Made by a program: the position numbers and the translations under genes | In this document: one piece after another, positions 35,524 to 47,318 of the stretch | Numbering within the stretch: the stretch's first letter is position 1 | How the letters are laid out: the number at the start of each line of letters is the position of its first letter | Assembly (NCBI RefSeq): GCF_030704535.1 | Contig: NC_081812.1 | Span: 15,287,001-15,351,000, forward strand | Length of the DNA: 64,000 nucleotides | From: Vitis vinifera | Taxonomy: Eukaryota > Streptophyta > Magnoliopsida > Vitales > Vitaceae | Reading direction: 5' to 3' | The notes under the pieces: generated by a model | What the model saw: the letters and a program-made list of their open reading frames with translations, nothing else | Told to the model about the DNA's origin: nothing | Database searches by the model: none

Positions 35524-35882
35524 TGATTCTAATTCTTTCGCAAAAGTTTGACGGCAGAGTGAGTGGAGGAGGGCGCTCGACTTTTGCAGTCGTAGGAGTT
35601 GAATAGCTCGCGAGTCATGAGCCGAGGATTTAGGCCGCAAGTGTAGTCGTGGAATCTAAAAGGGGGCGGGTCCCGCCAGAGACTTTAGATTGGTTACCAC
35701 CGGGTTTCTCTGCTCCACTAGTTTAAGCAGCAAATCCGTATCCGTTTAAATTGCCGAATTGTTACATCCTTGACCCTCTTCTTAAAGACTTATCCGCTTG
35801 GTTTTATTCAAATTTCTTTATAGAAACTTTTTGAGAGTTTGGCACAAAAATAGTATATTTTGTCATTTTGAATAAATAAATA

Positions 35883-35885
<3 letters not shown>

Positions 35886-35923
<38 letters not shown>
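35886..35923. repeat. (AT)n microsatellite
   Basis: About 19 AT dinucleotides in AT-rich spacer. Confidence 0.95.
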
Positions 35924-35926
<3 letters not shown>

Positions 35927-35929
35927 AAT

Positions 35930-37160
35930 TCGTATTTTTTTATTATGTAATGGTTCATGCGTGTATGGTCCTTTTAATTTAAATGACATATGCACGTTTT
36001 AATTTTTCTTAAAAATCATAATTATTTACCTAATAAAAGATGTTTGTTTATTTAATCCATAATTTCATGAGACATAATAAAAACGTGTATCGGAGTATTT
36101 GTGATATGAGAAAATTTTTAATTATATATATATATAAATAAACTTCTCTTAATTTTATAAACACGTTTTAAAATCGTCAAAATCCTTTAAACCAAAATCG
36201 AGAATATCTACATGATTGAATGCAAATCATATATTTGTAAATTTAAAATTTATCAAATATCCTATTTATTTAAAGTCAATCTAGGTATTTCATAAAATTT
36301 CAAATCTATTAGAATTATGTGTATTTAATCAAAATCTTCATATAAACAAAATTAACCTGATAAAAAAATATCAAGCTTTGCATTTTTTTTTTTTTTTGGC
36401 TACATTAAATATTTGCATATTTTTTGGCATTATGCCTAACCTTTTTTTTGGAGTTAAAATTTTGAATCTAGAGCAAGGAAAAGATACGACTATGACTGTC
36501 ATGATCATCCAGTTACGTGAACAAATCTTTATTTGTTCGGCCAGCTTAATTCTGTTTAAGGGCAAGGGAAAGAAAAAACAACCACGGGAACTATGACACT
36601 AGCGATGGAAATTTGGTAGTCCATAAAATGGGCAGCGGGCACAATACCATTCGAGTTAGGTCTGATTCAAAATTATAGGCCCTTTGGGTATGGAGTTTCT
36701 GTAGTGAATGTCTAGTCCCAGACTCTATTGATCAAATAGAGGTTTCCCATCAAGAGGTTAATTGAATTTTTGTTCCTATTGATGTACTACATTAACTAAA
36801 ATATGTTAGTTTAATAATTTTGATTAGTGAACTTTATCAAATAACATTATGTCTAAACTAAAAATCAAATAATAAATTAAAAAGTTGATTTAAATCATTT
36901 AATAAAAAATATTATGTTTTGACATTTTCTAAGTATCTAACAATGAAATTAAAAAATAATAATAACAATTGAAAATTTACCGAGTGTTTAATAAAATTTA
37001 ATACTTAATACTTATTATTTATTAATTTAAATTGATTTTAAATTAAATTATTTTTTAGTTATTAACTTAAAACTTTTCACTTATTTTTTACTTTAAATAT
37101 TAAGGTTGTTTATTAAATTAATTTAAAATTTATTTTAAGTTATTGAATTGATGTATTTAT
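35930..37160. other. AT-rich spacer left of the LTR at 37166
   Basis: No convincing gene is present. The last part (about 36975-37145) resembles the sequence at about 39455-39588; both contain AATACTTAATACTTATT-like words and long TTAA-rich runs, and both sit directly to the left of an LTR. This suggests an older AT-rich repeat into which LTR elements inserted. Confidence 0.45.
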
Positions 37161-37165
37161 CATCA

Positions 37166-38317
37166 TGTAGACCCCAAAATTTATCTCATTTAATTAATTA
37201 ATTTATTTATTATTATATTTTTAACCTAATATTTTAAACCCATTTTATTTTAATTTTTAATTTTCAACTTTAATTTTATTATTATTATTATTATTTTATC
37301 TTATTTTATTTTTATTTATTTTCTCTTTCTTCCCCCTCTCTCTCATCCCCATGGCAACCCTCACTTACCTTTTCTTTTTTTCCTCATTTTCCATTTTTCT
37401 TTCTTCTTTCCTCTTTCCTTTTTCCCCACACCCATATTCTTTATTTTCTCCCTTTTTCTCTCTGACTCACCCCTCATATCACTATCGTGGCCCCCACGAT
37501 GCCCAACGACCATCTTGCGCCGGCTACCCTCTTGTTTCTTTTTCGTTTTTCTTCTTCTCTCTTTCTTTCACTCTCTCTCTCTCCCTCATCCCCATGATGG
37601 CTGCCCATCTCACCACCGCTACCGATGACGCTACTATAGTGACACCATTGCTGGCGATGCCACCGTCGACTGACAGTCTCCTCCACTGTCGGCGACTGCC
37701 CCCCACTCCGGCCGTATCTTCCATGTCTCTATATTTCTCTCTCTTTTTTTTCTCCACCCCGACACTCATTCTTTCTACTTTCATTGTAGAGGTAACCATT
37801 TCTTTCTTCATTTTGATTTACACAGTACTTTGTTTGGAGATTTTGGTTTTGTTTGTTTGGGCTTTGGATTGTGTTTACGGGCTTTAAGGATGTTGGGCTT
37901 ACATGATTGTTGATTTTGATTGCAGATTTGCATGATTTGGGCTTACATGTTATTAGATATTGTTATTAGGCTTATTTGAATTTCTTTTATTTTTGTTTTT
38001 CTTGATGTTTGGATGGGTGTTTTGGCACTGTGCCGAGAGTGGAGAAACATGGAAGCAGTTGGGGCAAGTGAAGAAGGGCATGGGTTGAACTCACCACCGT
38101 ACCCTCCTAATAGGTAACCTGACCAGATTCGACTTTGGTTTTTCATAGTTTTTTTCAGATAAGGAGTCACAGAGTTTTCTTTATTATTTTGTTTTTCCTT
38201 AAAAAATAAAATAAAAATAAATGGCGAATACAAGTTTTTTTTCTAAAAAATCAAATTTTCACAAAAAAAAAAAAAAAAAAACTAGTCACCCATCAAGTGA
38301 AAAATTCAGGGTCCACA
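37166..38317. mobile_element. LTR-like sequence with TGTAGACCCC/GGGTCCACA ends
   Basis: 1,152 bp beginning TGTAGACCCC and ending GGGTCCACA, near-inverted ends of TG...CA type. Its right part (CCTCCTAATAGGTAACCTGA, AAGGAGTCAC, a KAATAAAATAAAAATAA-like run) matches the right part of the solo LTR at 39589-41566. The middle is a pyrimidine-rich CT tract in which a 178-codon open frame (37351-37887) is an artefact of composition. No matching 5-bp flanks were found (CATCA versus TACAA). Confidence 0.6.
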
Positions 38318-38719
38318 TACAATTAACGTTTATTATTAAAAAAACTAATTAATATTTATTTTTATTAATCTTAATAAATAAATTTATTATTTAACATTCA
38401 TATTTAAAGTATTATAAATTTATAAGATAACCTTTAAATATTTACTATAAAAAAAATGAATCATTGGTTTGAACTCAGGCTATTAAATATATTATTATTA
38501 GATGTGGCTAAACATGATAAAAAAAAGAATAATAAATGAACTATTTTGACTTAATACTTAAAATGATTTTTAGCTATAGGTTACGATGTTAAGTTATTTT
38601 ATCAAACATATTTAATCTACTCAATAATTTAAACATATTTAATTTATTTGAAAACTTAAATTACTTTAGGTCATTCGATTGATTTACCAAAATCATCTAC
38701 ATTTATTTAGAAAGTCACA

Positions 38720-38744
<25 letters not shown>
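38720..38744. repeat. (TA)n microsatellite
   Basis: About 12 TA dinucleotides in AT-rich spacer between two LTR sequences. The surrounding 38318-39583 contains no recognisable gene. Confidence 0.9.
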
Positions 38745-38750
<6 letters not shown>

Positions 38751-39583
38751 GATAGCAATGCCATAAAAATTTGGTATATAAGGATTCCGTATTCAAGAAC
38801 CTAATTTTAACATGACAAATAAACAAGTGGAAAAAATGCAAGAAAATGGAACATTAACAATACGAAGAAGCACAAATTAGCATAAATATGATTGAAAAAA
38901 AAGCATTGGAACTTATTTTGGAAGGATTGTTAGCAATTGACCCTTTGAGATTTTGGATATTAATTAATGGGGTGCAAATTGTTGCTTTAAAATTTTTTTT
39001 ATTAGCTAATTTTTCTTATTGACTAATTATTTGTTGAAATTTTTTTTTTTTGAAAAGAAAGCAGTTTTTTTATTTATTTTTTATACTAATTGATTATTAA
39101 AATTAATTTATGTCTATTTACATAGATATCTAAAAGATAAAAAATAAAATAAAATCAAAGCTTAATAAGATTTGTTAATTTATTTAAATAATTTTATTAG
39201 TAAAATATTTTATTTAAATGGGACTTTGATGTCAATTATTCATACAATAATGATACCCCAAGAGTTAAAAAACAAACGAGGGAGTGGTTTCTTTATGATG
39301 TCTTGATTTGACATACGATATGGATTAATATTGGAAAATGTATTTTATTTATTTTTTGTTAAACCACAATGTTTTTAACCTTATAAATTCATAAAATTAC
39401 TGGCTTTTTAAACTCATAATATACTAAAAATAAGAAATAAAGAAAAATAATATTTGATAAAACTTAATACTTATTACTTAACTATTTAAATTTTTTTTAA
39501 GTTAAATTATAATTAAGTTATTAATTTAAAACTTATATTTAATATTTATTGTAAGTATTAAAGTTATTTGATAAAATTAATTT

Positions 39584-41571
39584 AAAACTGTAGACCCCAT
39601 TTGGGGCCTCATATCTCAAGTAGCTTGTTTTGACAAGTGTCACAGTCCCATAGCGAGTGAGAGTTTGACACGTGGCATGGAGATATTCTGGCCGTTAGTG
39701 AGGAGTGTATATTTTCTGTTAGAGGAGATTCGTTGATAGGGGGCAGGTTGGTGACAAAAAAAAGAAAAAGAGAAAAAAAGAGGAAGAGGAGGGGGTACTC
39801 GTTTAGCGAAGGGCAGCAAACTAGGAGGACGAAGGAGAGCGTGATATTTTGAGGGAGAGAAGGAGAGACTCGGTGGAGAAAGGGGATATTGGAGAAGTTA
39901 TAGAGAGAGTGAGAGGTGCTTCCATGGTCGTTTGAGAAGGACTTTTGAGCAGAGCACCCACGAAATATGAAACAATGAGTTGGAAGCCTCAAATATTTAG
40001 CGGAGAAAGGGATTTCCAGGTATGTTTATCAATCCTCTATATCTTTTATTGACATTTGAATACTCATTGATCTGTTTGGGGTGGATAATGAAGGCCACCA
40101 GTCTACTTGTTGAAGTATGACCCTGCATTTGTGTTTGCCATTGTCCATTTTAACTTGCTCTGGTCCTACTGTGATTATGAAATGCTTGAGAATCATGAGG
40201 GTGGTTGCATTTGATATGGTTTACCCACCTGCTCAGAAGATTCATGGATGATTCATGAAATGGATTTTCTGAGATTTTTCTTTATTTATTCGTCTTCTTT
40301 CACGCTCTGTTTCTCTACTTCCCCTGTTTCTTGATATCCGTCCATGGTACGTATCCATTTTCTCATCCCTGCTCGAAAGAGATCCTAGAAAATCTGGAGT
40401 AGTTGTCATGGCAGCAAAACTCACCTCATCAGCATCCCCATACCCATTCTCGTTTATTATTCATCGTTTTACCCAACATGCCTACGTCCCCATCCATCAC
40501 TCCATTCCTATTCCCGTTTATCTTCATCATGCGTAAACCCCCACACATGACATTGCTCATTCCACCCGGGCGGAAATTCTCACTCATTCCACCCGGACGT
40601 CTCACATCCGAAATTCTTCCCCCGTCGCCATTCCACCCGAACATCTCACATCTGGAATTCTTCCCCCGCCGCCATCCCACCCGGACATCTCACATCCGGA
40701 ATTCTTCCCCCGCCGCCATTCCACCCGGACATCTCACATCCGTAATTCTTTCCCCGCCGACATTCCACCCGGATATCTCACATCCGGAATTCTGTCCGCC
40801 CGACGTTCAACCTTCTTCTTCATCCTTAGAGCATTTCCTTTGAGTTCCAAAATCCTATTTTTCAATAAAATTTGCGGCCACCTTTCTTCGGCATGCAACT
40901 TTCAAGACTGCCCTGATTTTAAAATGTTTTAAAATAAGCAAGGATTAAATTCCGTAATTTCAAGTGATGGAATTTATGGAACTAGTTCATGCAAAAATGA
41001 ACTGGGTTTTGGTGGAGGCCCTACATACGTGACTTCACGACTGATTGATTGTTTGACTGATTCATTTGCCATGTATGATTGATTTATTCTGTTCCTTGAT
41101 ATGCGTGTAATTATATCTATTCATTGTTCACTAACCTTGTTTCATGATAGCGCATTCGTGATTGGAAGCCCAGGTATGCACTTTCTATACCTATTATGAT
41201 TCTCATATGTGCATGATAGTTCCGGGTATTCATTGATTTACTTATCAATTTTCACGTCAGCTTCATTTTATTAGTAGAGACCTGACTTTAGGGATTTAGA
41301 GAGGTGCTACGGTCTTTACCGTACCTTCCCGATAAGTAACCTAACCCCTGAACCCGATCCGATTTTTCGCAGACAACCTTTTCCAAAACAAGGAGTCACT
41401 CTTAGGGTTTTTCTTTCTTATTTTGTTTACCCTTTTAAAAAATAAAACAAAAATAAGTGGCAACTCCAAGTCATTTTTCTTAATCAATAAAAATCATTGT
41501 TTTTCAAATAAAAATCGAGTTCGCCATCGAGTGGGGAACGCATTGAGCCGAAATGCGGGGTCCACAAAAAC
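39584..41571. mobile_element. Solo LTR, 1,978 bp, with 5-bp target duplication
   Basis: The LTR spans 39589-41566, opens TGTAGACCCC and closes GGGGTCCACA. It is flanked by AAAAC on both sides (39584-39588 and 41567-41571). No internal retroviral domain is present. The right part contains AAGTAACCTAACCCCTGAAC, AACAAGGAGTCACTC and GTGGCAACTCCAAGTCA, phrases I associate with large gypsy LTRs. A perfect duplication around a single LTR is the mark of a solo LTR formed by recombination between two LTRs. Lineage is unknown. Confidence 0.85.
40587..40806. repeat. Minisatellite, five 44-bp units, inside the solo LTR
   Basis: Units start at 40587, 40631, 40675, 40719 and 40763, each beginning TTCCACCCGG (or a close variant) and containing ATCTCACATCCGGAATTCT. 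The array is GC-rich against an AT-rich background and keeps a frame open (40403-40843) with proline-rich repeats, a by-product of the period rather than evidence of a gene. Confidence 0.95.
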
Positions 41572-41940
41572 ATATTTTAAATAATCAAATTAACATATTT
41601 ATCCTCATAAATTATAATTTGGATAAAGGAAGTTGAGTAATAGTGGGGTGATAAAGTAATAAAAATGTGGATTTAAGAATAAGTTAATTGATTTTACTTA
41701 TTAATTAAAATAATTTTTAATTAATTTTAAATAATATTATTAAATTAGTTTACCAAATAACAAAAATATCTGATAATATTAAATATTTTAAAAAATAAGT
41801 CATTTTTCAAATGTTTTTAATAATTTAAAATATGTCAGAAATTAACGAGAGAGCAAAAAGAAAAAAAAAAGCATATCAATTATTTTTATTATAGAATTCG
41901 CCGAGCGTGACCAGTCGGATTTCGAGCACCACAAGGAGCT

Positions 41941-41946
41941 CACGTG
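41941..41946. promoter_or_regulatory. G-box CACGTG upstream of the 42096 gene
   Basis: A perfect palindromic CACGTG lies 150 bp before the start codon. G-boxes are bound by bZIP and bHLH (PIF-type) factors and are common in light-regulated nuclear genes for plastid proteins, which fits the downstream gene. Function is inferred. Confidence 0.45.
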
Positions 41947-42095
41947 TCACGCGTATCAATCCAGTTCTAGATTTCATTTGGAGGAAATGGAGAGTGGTGT
42001 TGGCCCACGGCGGTAACGGATAAGAGAGGGATGTTTATGGTCGCACGCAAATTTCAGATTAAAGCAGCGGCTGAATTGAAACCCAGAATTTGCAA

Positions 42096-44187
42096 ATGGA
42101 TGTTCAAGTTCGAATTGGAAGCATAGCATCACAGAAGCTTTGGTCGAGAAAACCGAATACCCCTTCTTCATACCTTTCCTCGCCTCTCAAACCTTTCTGT
42201 AAGGGAAGAGGCTCTCAACAACCCCAACAAAACGGTGACGCCAACAACGACAATAACAGAGGTTTCTCATTTTAGCCGTCTCAATTTGTGCTTTCAGAAC
42301 TTTAAATTGGGTTTCAGATTATTTTTTTTTTGTTTTTTTGGTTGGGTTCTGATCGGAATAATTTCGAGGGTTTTGTTTGATCGTTCTCAATTTTGATTTC
42401 CACATTCATGATGATTATCGGATCTTTTTTGGCTGCAGAAGGCATTTGGAAGTTGTTTTTTTTTTTCGTGCCGTAATATTCAATGATAAGAATTCAGTTT
42501 GGAGTTCCGGGTGTTGATTGGGGCAATACACAGGTTGCTCGTACCATTCGTCTTTTCATTGTCAAAATCATTGTTGAACCATTATTATCAAGTCTATGGT
42601 CAATTGGGAGATAAGAGTGCTTTTTAGTCTCACCATGACTTGAGACAATCCTTCTCTTAAGGGCCATATTTTCTTACTCTCTCTTTTTATTTAGACCTTT
42701 CTTTCGCCATACTAATAGTTATGGCCTATGGGAATAACTTAAAATCTGAATCTTGTAAAGTTTGGTTAGAGGAAAATAATAAGGAAAAAAAAATATTAAT
42801 ATGATTTTCTGGTTTTCAATTGTAAAAAACATAAAATGTATATAAAAATTATTTAAAAACCTATACATCTTAAAATTATTTAATATTTATATAAAAATAT
42901 TAAAATAAATTAAATGAATTTAAAGTAGTATATAAAAATAATTTATTTTTTATTTTATTTTATTTTTTCTTTCCGTCTATTTTTTTGAAACCAAAGATAG
43001 CATTAAAACACCCTCTTGAAAGAAGGCGTCACTCACCTTTCTGGGGAAAGAAGCAATGTGGGATGTTAGAGTGTTCCCATCCTAGCATGTCCTGATATTG
43101 TTATAATGCTCAGGCAATCCTCAAGCCATGAAACTGTTTACTAACCTCACCACTGGCTTGTCAGTTTTGCTAGTTTGTCTTTGAATATGGCTTTGATTAC
43201 ATGTAACTATGGTGGCATAACAAGCAACTTGCATCTCTACTTTGGTAGGAGAGTGGCTGGGTGAAAGGCAGGGTTAGGGCTTGGAGCCCTTGACTGTTGC
43301 CTTACAGTTCAGGTGAGGGAATATATTGGATTACCTGCTTCTATCTTCTAATCCCGAGAAATGGTTTACCAGCCCATGAAACATTGATTAAACCATAATT
43401 TCTCACCCTTTTTTGTTGCCCTAATATATCCATGTCATTGATGGACACATAGCATGGAAACAGGCAAGAGGTTCTGAATACTCAATTTCCATGTTCCAAC
43501 TCTATCACTTGCATTACATGTATCTCTCTGTGATGCTAACCTCAAAATTGATGTATTGATTCTACTATAGACAGTCGTATGTGACTAGACTCTCAAAACC
43601 CTCCCATTTGCCTACAAGGTCTATATACACAGACTTTATGCAATTGGGAGGCCTTCTGCTGACACAAGTCTATGTTTTGCCAAATGAAAAATTCAGGAAG
43701 CATTGCCATGTGGAAAATTGATGGGCTTGACTTTGAATACGAGTCCCTTATAGTTTATGGTTCTTTTTTTCTTGTGACCAATTTACTGCAAGCTTTATTC
43801 CATTCCCAGCACAGTCCCATGTTTTTCCATTAACAAAGAAAATGAAGGATCGCTATATGTACAAGTTCCAAATGGAAGAGGAAAAAAACTCATACCTGCA
43901 TTGTCGCATATTTCTCAGGTGATAAATTCTCTACAGACTGGGACAAAGCCTGGTCAAGCTTCAGGAAGCAGGGGAAAAAGAGGCTCTTCTCACAGTTCTC
44001 TCCAGACAAGTATGTGACCTGGAATCCCAGGCGTTCAAACTACCCACTGTCCGAGGAGGTTGATCCAATCAAGAGAACAGAGAGGTCAAACCTCATGCTA
44101 TGGACCAGTCCAGGATTTACTCTAACTGTGGCTATTATAATAGTCACATTTCTTTTAATCTACACCATTCTCGCACCAGTCAAGTGA
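42096..44187 (+). CDS. Conserved plant protein, probable plastid membrane protein (2 exons)
   Basis: Exon 1 (42096-42261) and exon 2 (43919-44187) join across a 1,657-bp GT-AG intron in the correct phase, giving 144 residues. The start is the first ATG after an in-frame TTG extension. The N-terminal 50 residues are rich in Ser, Pro, Lys and Arg and poor in acidic residues, like a chloroplast transit peptide. The mature part (DWDKAWSSFRKQGKKRLFSQ, YVTWNPRRSNYPLSEEVDPI, KRTERSNLMLWTSP) is soluble and basic; it ends in one hydrophobic span at about 122-141 with the C-terminus APVK. I recognise the look of a conserved plant plastid protein but cannot name it or give a function. Exon 2 reads as strongly coding. 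Confidence 0.8.
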
Positions 44188-44349
44188 TCCCATTTGGAAC
44201 CCTGTTTTTGTCTTAGATATCAGGGCCTGTGCTGTAAATTACAATGTTGTTATAAGGGATAGCCAAAAAGGAGGGTGTTGTAAATTGTAAATGAATGCAA
44301 TAGCTTCTATTGTTTTTCCATCTGTTTCTTTATCCAAAAGTTTTGACAC

Positions 44350-45640
44350 GTTCTTTGTTCTCCTTTTTTGTGAGCAAAACTTTTTATTCACATCATTCTT
44401 TTAAAAATCGACAATCAACAATATATATGATCAATGACTAACCCAGAAATTTTGTAAGGATGATATTCAGTTTGTAGGACTGTAAAACATGTGTTACATT
44501 TGTGGGTGAAATAATTGGAGGTATTCAATGGTCGCTAACTTGTTTCTCTGTGTCAAAATTTTTAGACGTTAGCTCGCATTACTCATTGAAGGTTCCTGCA
44601 GGTCATGTCCTTGGGCTAGGGTTCTTTTTCGGGGAAAGCAAATCAAGAATCTCTTAAGATTTATATTTTGAGCGTAAGATCTCTTTTGGAAAAGCCTAAG
44701 AAAATCGACATTGGCAGGTATTTATGAGAGGTTTTGAGGCCATGTAAGATTACTGACCTGGAAGTTTCCAGGGAAGTGGTGTTGCCCAGGTGGTTGACAT
44801 GTGCATCACCGTCTCAATGAGTATGTCAGAGGGCTTGTAAGAGAGTCCAGTAATCATCCACAAAATTGTCATCAGGATTGTAGTCCTAGGTAGCAAATTG
44901 GTCGTTTTTCACTTTTTGTGCTTTATGATCTCTCAATAATGCTGGCTTTTTTGGACCCTAAATGGGGTTAATCCTAGTCTGTTTCCACCTTTTTCTTTTC
45001 CATCACCAACAAGACAACACGTGTCTTTGGCGTGTCTCCCCTGAAAGCCCACCGGAGCTTGAGTCCTTTTCACGGGGAGACATTGGAATTTGGTGCAACA
45101 GGAGCTACACGAAGGCACGCTGTGAGGAATTCATTAGCTTGTCTGGTAATACAACATGGAGGAGGAGATTCTTGGATAGCCGCTGATTTTGCTCAGCCAG
45201 CCGCCAGAGAACTGTTCCTTTGTCTTTCAAAAACATGTATACGCTACACTTTCTTTACCTCTGCTCAGTGATCTTAAGGTGGACCTGCTGATTTCTGATG
45301 AATTTCTTTTAAAATTAACTTTTGTAGATAATTATTATTACTATTTATTTTCCTTCTGAAGAACTTTTGACTTTTTTACTACCAGACAGGACTTACCGAC
45401 TTCTATCCAATCCATGTTAAATCTTCCTTCTAGAATCCTCAACCGCTTGAGGGAGACAAACCGTACGTGTATCCCAATTCAAAGAGAGACTCATGACGAA
45501 AACAGTAGAGAGTTATAATATAATAAACGTTGGAAAATTACTTATCTTCCTATTCGTTCAGCAATCAGCCAATTAAATGGATCTGTGTGATTCTCCATGT
45601 TTGTAAAACCCTGTGACTTGAGCAATTGGGTGGTGCTCTC
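44350..45640. other. Intergenic region between two plus-strand genes
   Basis: Contains the 3' flank of the 42096 gene and the distal promoter of the 45811 gene. Short open frames at about 44930-45270 on both strands show no recognisable domain. A TACGTG-type ABRE-like core lies near 45463-45470. Confidence 0.4.
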
Positions 45641-45647
45641 AAAACAA

Positions 45648-45655
45648 TATAAATA
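45648..45655 (+). promoter_or_regulatory. TATA box of the 45811 gene
   Basis: TATAAATA, followed about 10-20 bp later by a pyrimidine patch (CCCTTCTACTCTCTCCCCC), a typical plant core promoter arrangement. Initiation would be near 45680, giving a leader of about 130 nt. Confidence 0.7.
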
Positions 45656-45810
45656 CCCTTCTACTCTCTCCCCCATATTAATATCCCCACATCAAAACTA
45701 GGTTACTCTTCTTAGACTTCAGAATTCTTTTCCTTCTGAGCCTGTTGGAGACACAGAAGCTGCAGTCTCCTTCTTCCTCTGTTTCCTCAGGACCTGCCAG
45801 CTCTGTGGCA

Positions 45811-46011
45811 ATGCCTATGGCTAATGGGCACAAGAATGAGAAAGCAAGGCTTCCTCCAAAGAGAGGACAGGTAAAAGTTAGGATATTCCGGAAATTTGTC
45901 GAGCTACTAGTTGGCGTGGTCTCAAAGCCGGGAAGAGTGCTGAGCAGGAAGAAAAAGATGACAGCAGATGAAAGTGATCAACCCCATTACCCCACTTCAA
46001 AGTACACATAA
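45811..46011 (+). CDS. Small basic plant protein, 66 residues, function unknown
   Basis: The first ATG in frame (45811) gives MPMANGHKNEKARLPPKRGQ and ends ...HYPTSKYT before TAA. A longer open frame begins at a TTG at 45745 and is taken as leader. The core PPKRGQVKVRIFRKFVELLV, followed by GVVSKPGRVLSRKKK, is strongly basic with an amphipathic helix-like centre. I recall small plant proteins with an RGQVK/RGQIK signature but cannot name the family. A good TATA box and pyrimidine patch upstream argue that it is transcribed. No signal peptide is evident. Confidence 0.6.
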   Translation: MPMANGHKNEKARLPPKRGQVKVRIFRKFVELLVGVVSKPGRVLSRKKKMTADESDQPHYPTSKYT

Positions 46012-46760
46012 TTCAGAAGGGCATCTAATGTCTTGTTGAAATGTAGCATCATCTCTCAATCTAGAGCTTGTTCTAAGCCTTTGCAGAGTCATTTCCATGG
46101 CAGTAGCACTTAGAAGAGGAGGTGGCTTTTTGAGAGTATACCAATATCCTCCAGTTTACAGAACTGGATAACTGTAGTTGATTCCATGCTGCCTGTACTT
46201 CAGTCTATAGATATGAAGAGTCGTAGCAACTCTCTCTTTCTCCCTCTCTCGCCATCCAACTACATAAGTACAATAAATTTTACAAACCGTTAGTGCTGGC
46301 AACCAGACTTTAATGTCATAATCTGCTTAACAAATTTGCATCTGCGTGTCCGATTTTCAATTTTGAGGTGCAATGGAATATAATAATTAATTGCCAGTTT
46401 ATAAATTACATTATATTCCCATCATCTCAACTTATACAAAACTGCAGGTAAACTGTCTTTGCTGATAAGTTGTCTGTCTATTTCCTTATACAAAATTCAA
46501 TGACAGACATTGAAATGGGTGATGTTGTTAATTGGACTGTTACCAAACTGCCGGGTCATTTATTTTAATTCATGGGAAGATAAGGCTCTTGGGGTTGGCA
46601 TCGAACTCAATTCTAGGTAGCATTGTTTAATAATTGTACCCTTGTTGTATTGAAACAATGACTTTTGTATTCCTTTCCTTTTTCTTTTTTCTTTTTTATT
46701 ACTTTTGCATATGGAGAGTCGTTTTCTCTTCAGGTTGTATGAACATCCCTATCGATGGTA

Positions 46761-46946
46761 GGCAGTGGTGGAGCCAGGCCGACAATTTCTAAGACGTAAA
46801 TTTTACGAAATGTGGATCGACACTTTTTAGGGAGTGAAACTGGTCTGGGAATTGATTTCCCTTATGAGAAACAGGGTTTTATTATTATTTTTTTAATATT
46901 TTCAGAAGTGCAGTGCCCCGGCCTTGGCTGGCTCCGTCCGTGATGC
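46761..46946. mobile_element. Short foldback (MITE-like)
   Basis: The left end GGCAGTGGTGGAGCCAGGCC (46761-46780) and the right end GGCTGGCTCCGTCCGTGATGC-like sequence (46926-46946) are imperfect inverted complements sharing GGAGCCAG/CTGGCTCC. The body is about 185 bp without coding capacity. Its right half belongs to the direct repeat that recurs at 52556. Confidence 0.5.
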
Positions 46947-46994
46947 ACATTCCTCTTTTTTTTATCCATATGTTTAGCGTCAAAACATAAAATA
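46862..46994. repeat. Direct repeat, left copy, bracketing the copia insertion
   Basis: 133 bp from TTATGAGAAACAGGG to AAAACATAAAATA, including GGCCTTGGCTGGCTCCGTCC. It is nearly identical to 52556-52686 apart from a few bases and run lengths. The copies lie 5.7 kb apart, on either side of the copia element but outside its 5-bp duplication. Confidence 0.95.
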
Positions 46995-47134
46995 GCTTTA
47001 TGGTTATCAAACCGTGTTTTTTATTTTTTATTATATTTTAGAAAATAAAAAACCATTCTCGAAAATGATTGTCAAACAGGGCCAAGGCTTTATTTGATAA
47101 TTATTTTTTAAGACCGAAAAACAATTTTGAGAGT

Positions 47135-47318
47135 GTTGTAAAATTATAAAGTGAAAGGAGAAGAAAATAAGAAAGAGAAATTAAAACATAGGAAGAGAAT
47201 AGAATAAATTTTCATTAGAGATATCTCCCTTTTATAGGGAGTCACAAAGAGATATACATCAATATAGATGATCATTCACAAGTTTCCATAATCCGGTAAA
47301 TTCTCATATTTTATAACA
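47135..47318 (-). repeat. 3' LTR of the copia element
   Basis: 184 bp with TG...CA-type ends (TGTTGTAAAAT to TTTTATAACA in plus orientation). It shares GGAGTCACAAAGA and ATACATCAATAT blocks with the right LTR. Confidence 0.85.

Noticed and set aside
37351..37887. 178-codon plus-strand open frame
   Set aside because: It lies inside a CT-rich LTR sequence; the Phe/Ser/Leu-rich translation is what a pyrimidine tract gives, and no domain is present.
40587..40806. CRISPR-like array
   Set aside because: The 44-bp units are directly adjacent with no unique spacers, in a plant LTR; it is a minisatellite.
40403..40843. 146-codon proline-rich open frame
   Set aside because: It is created by the 44-bp minisatellite within a solo LTR.
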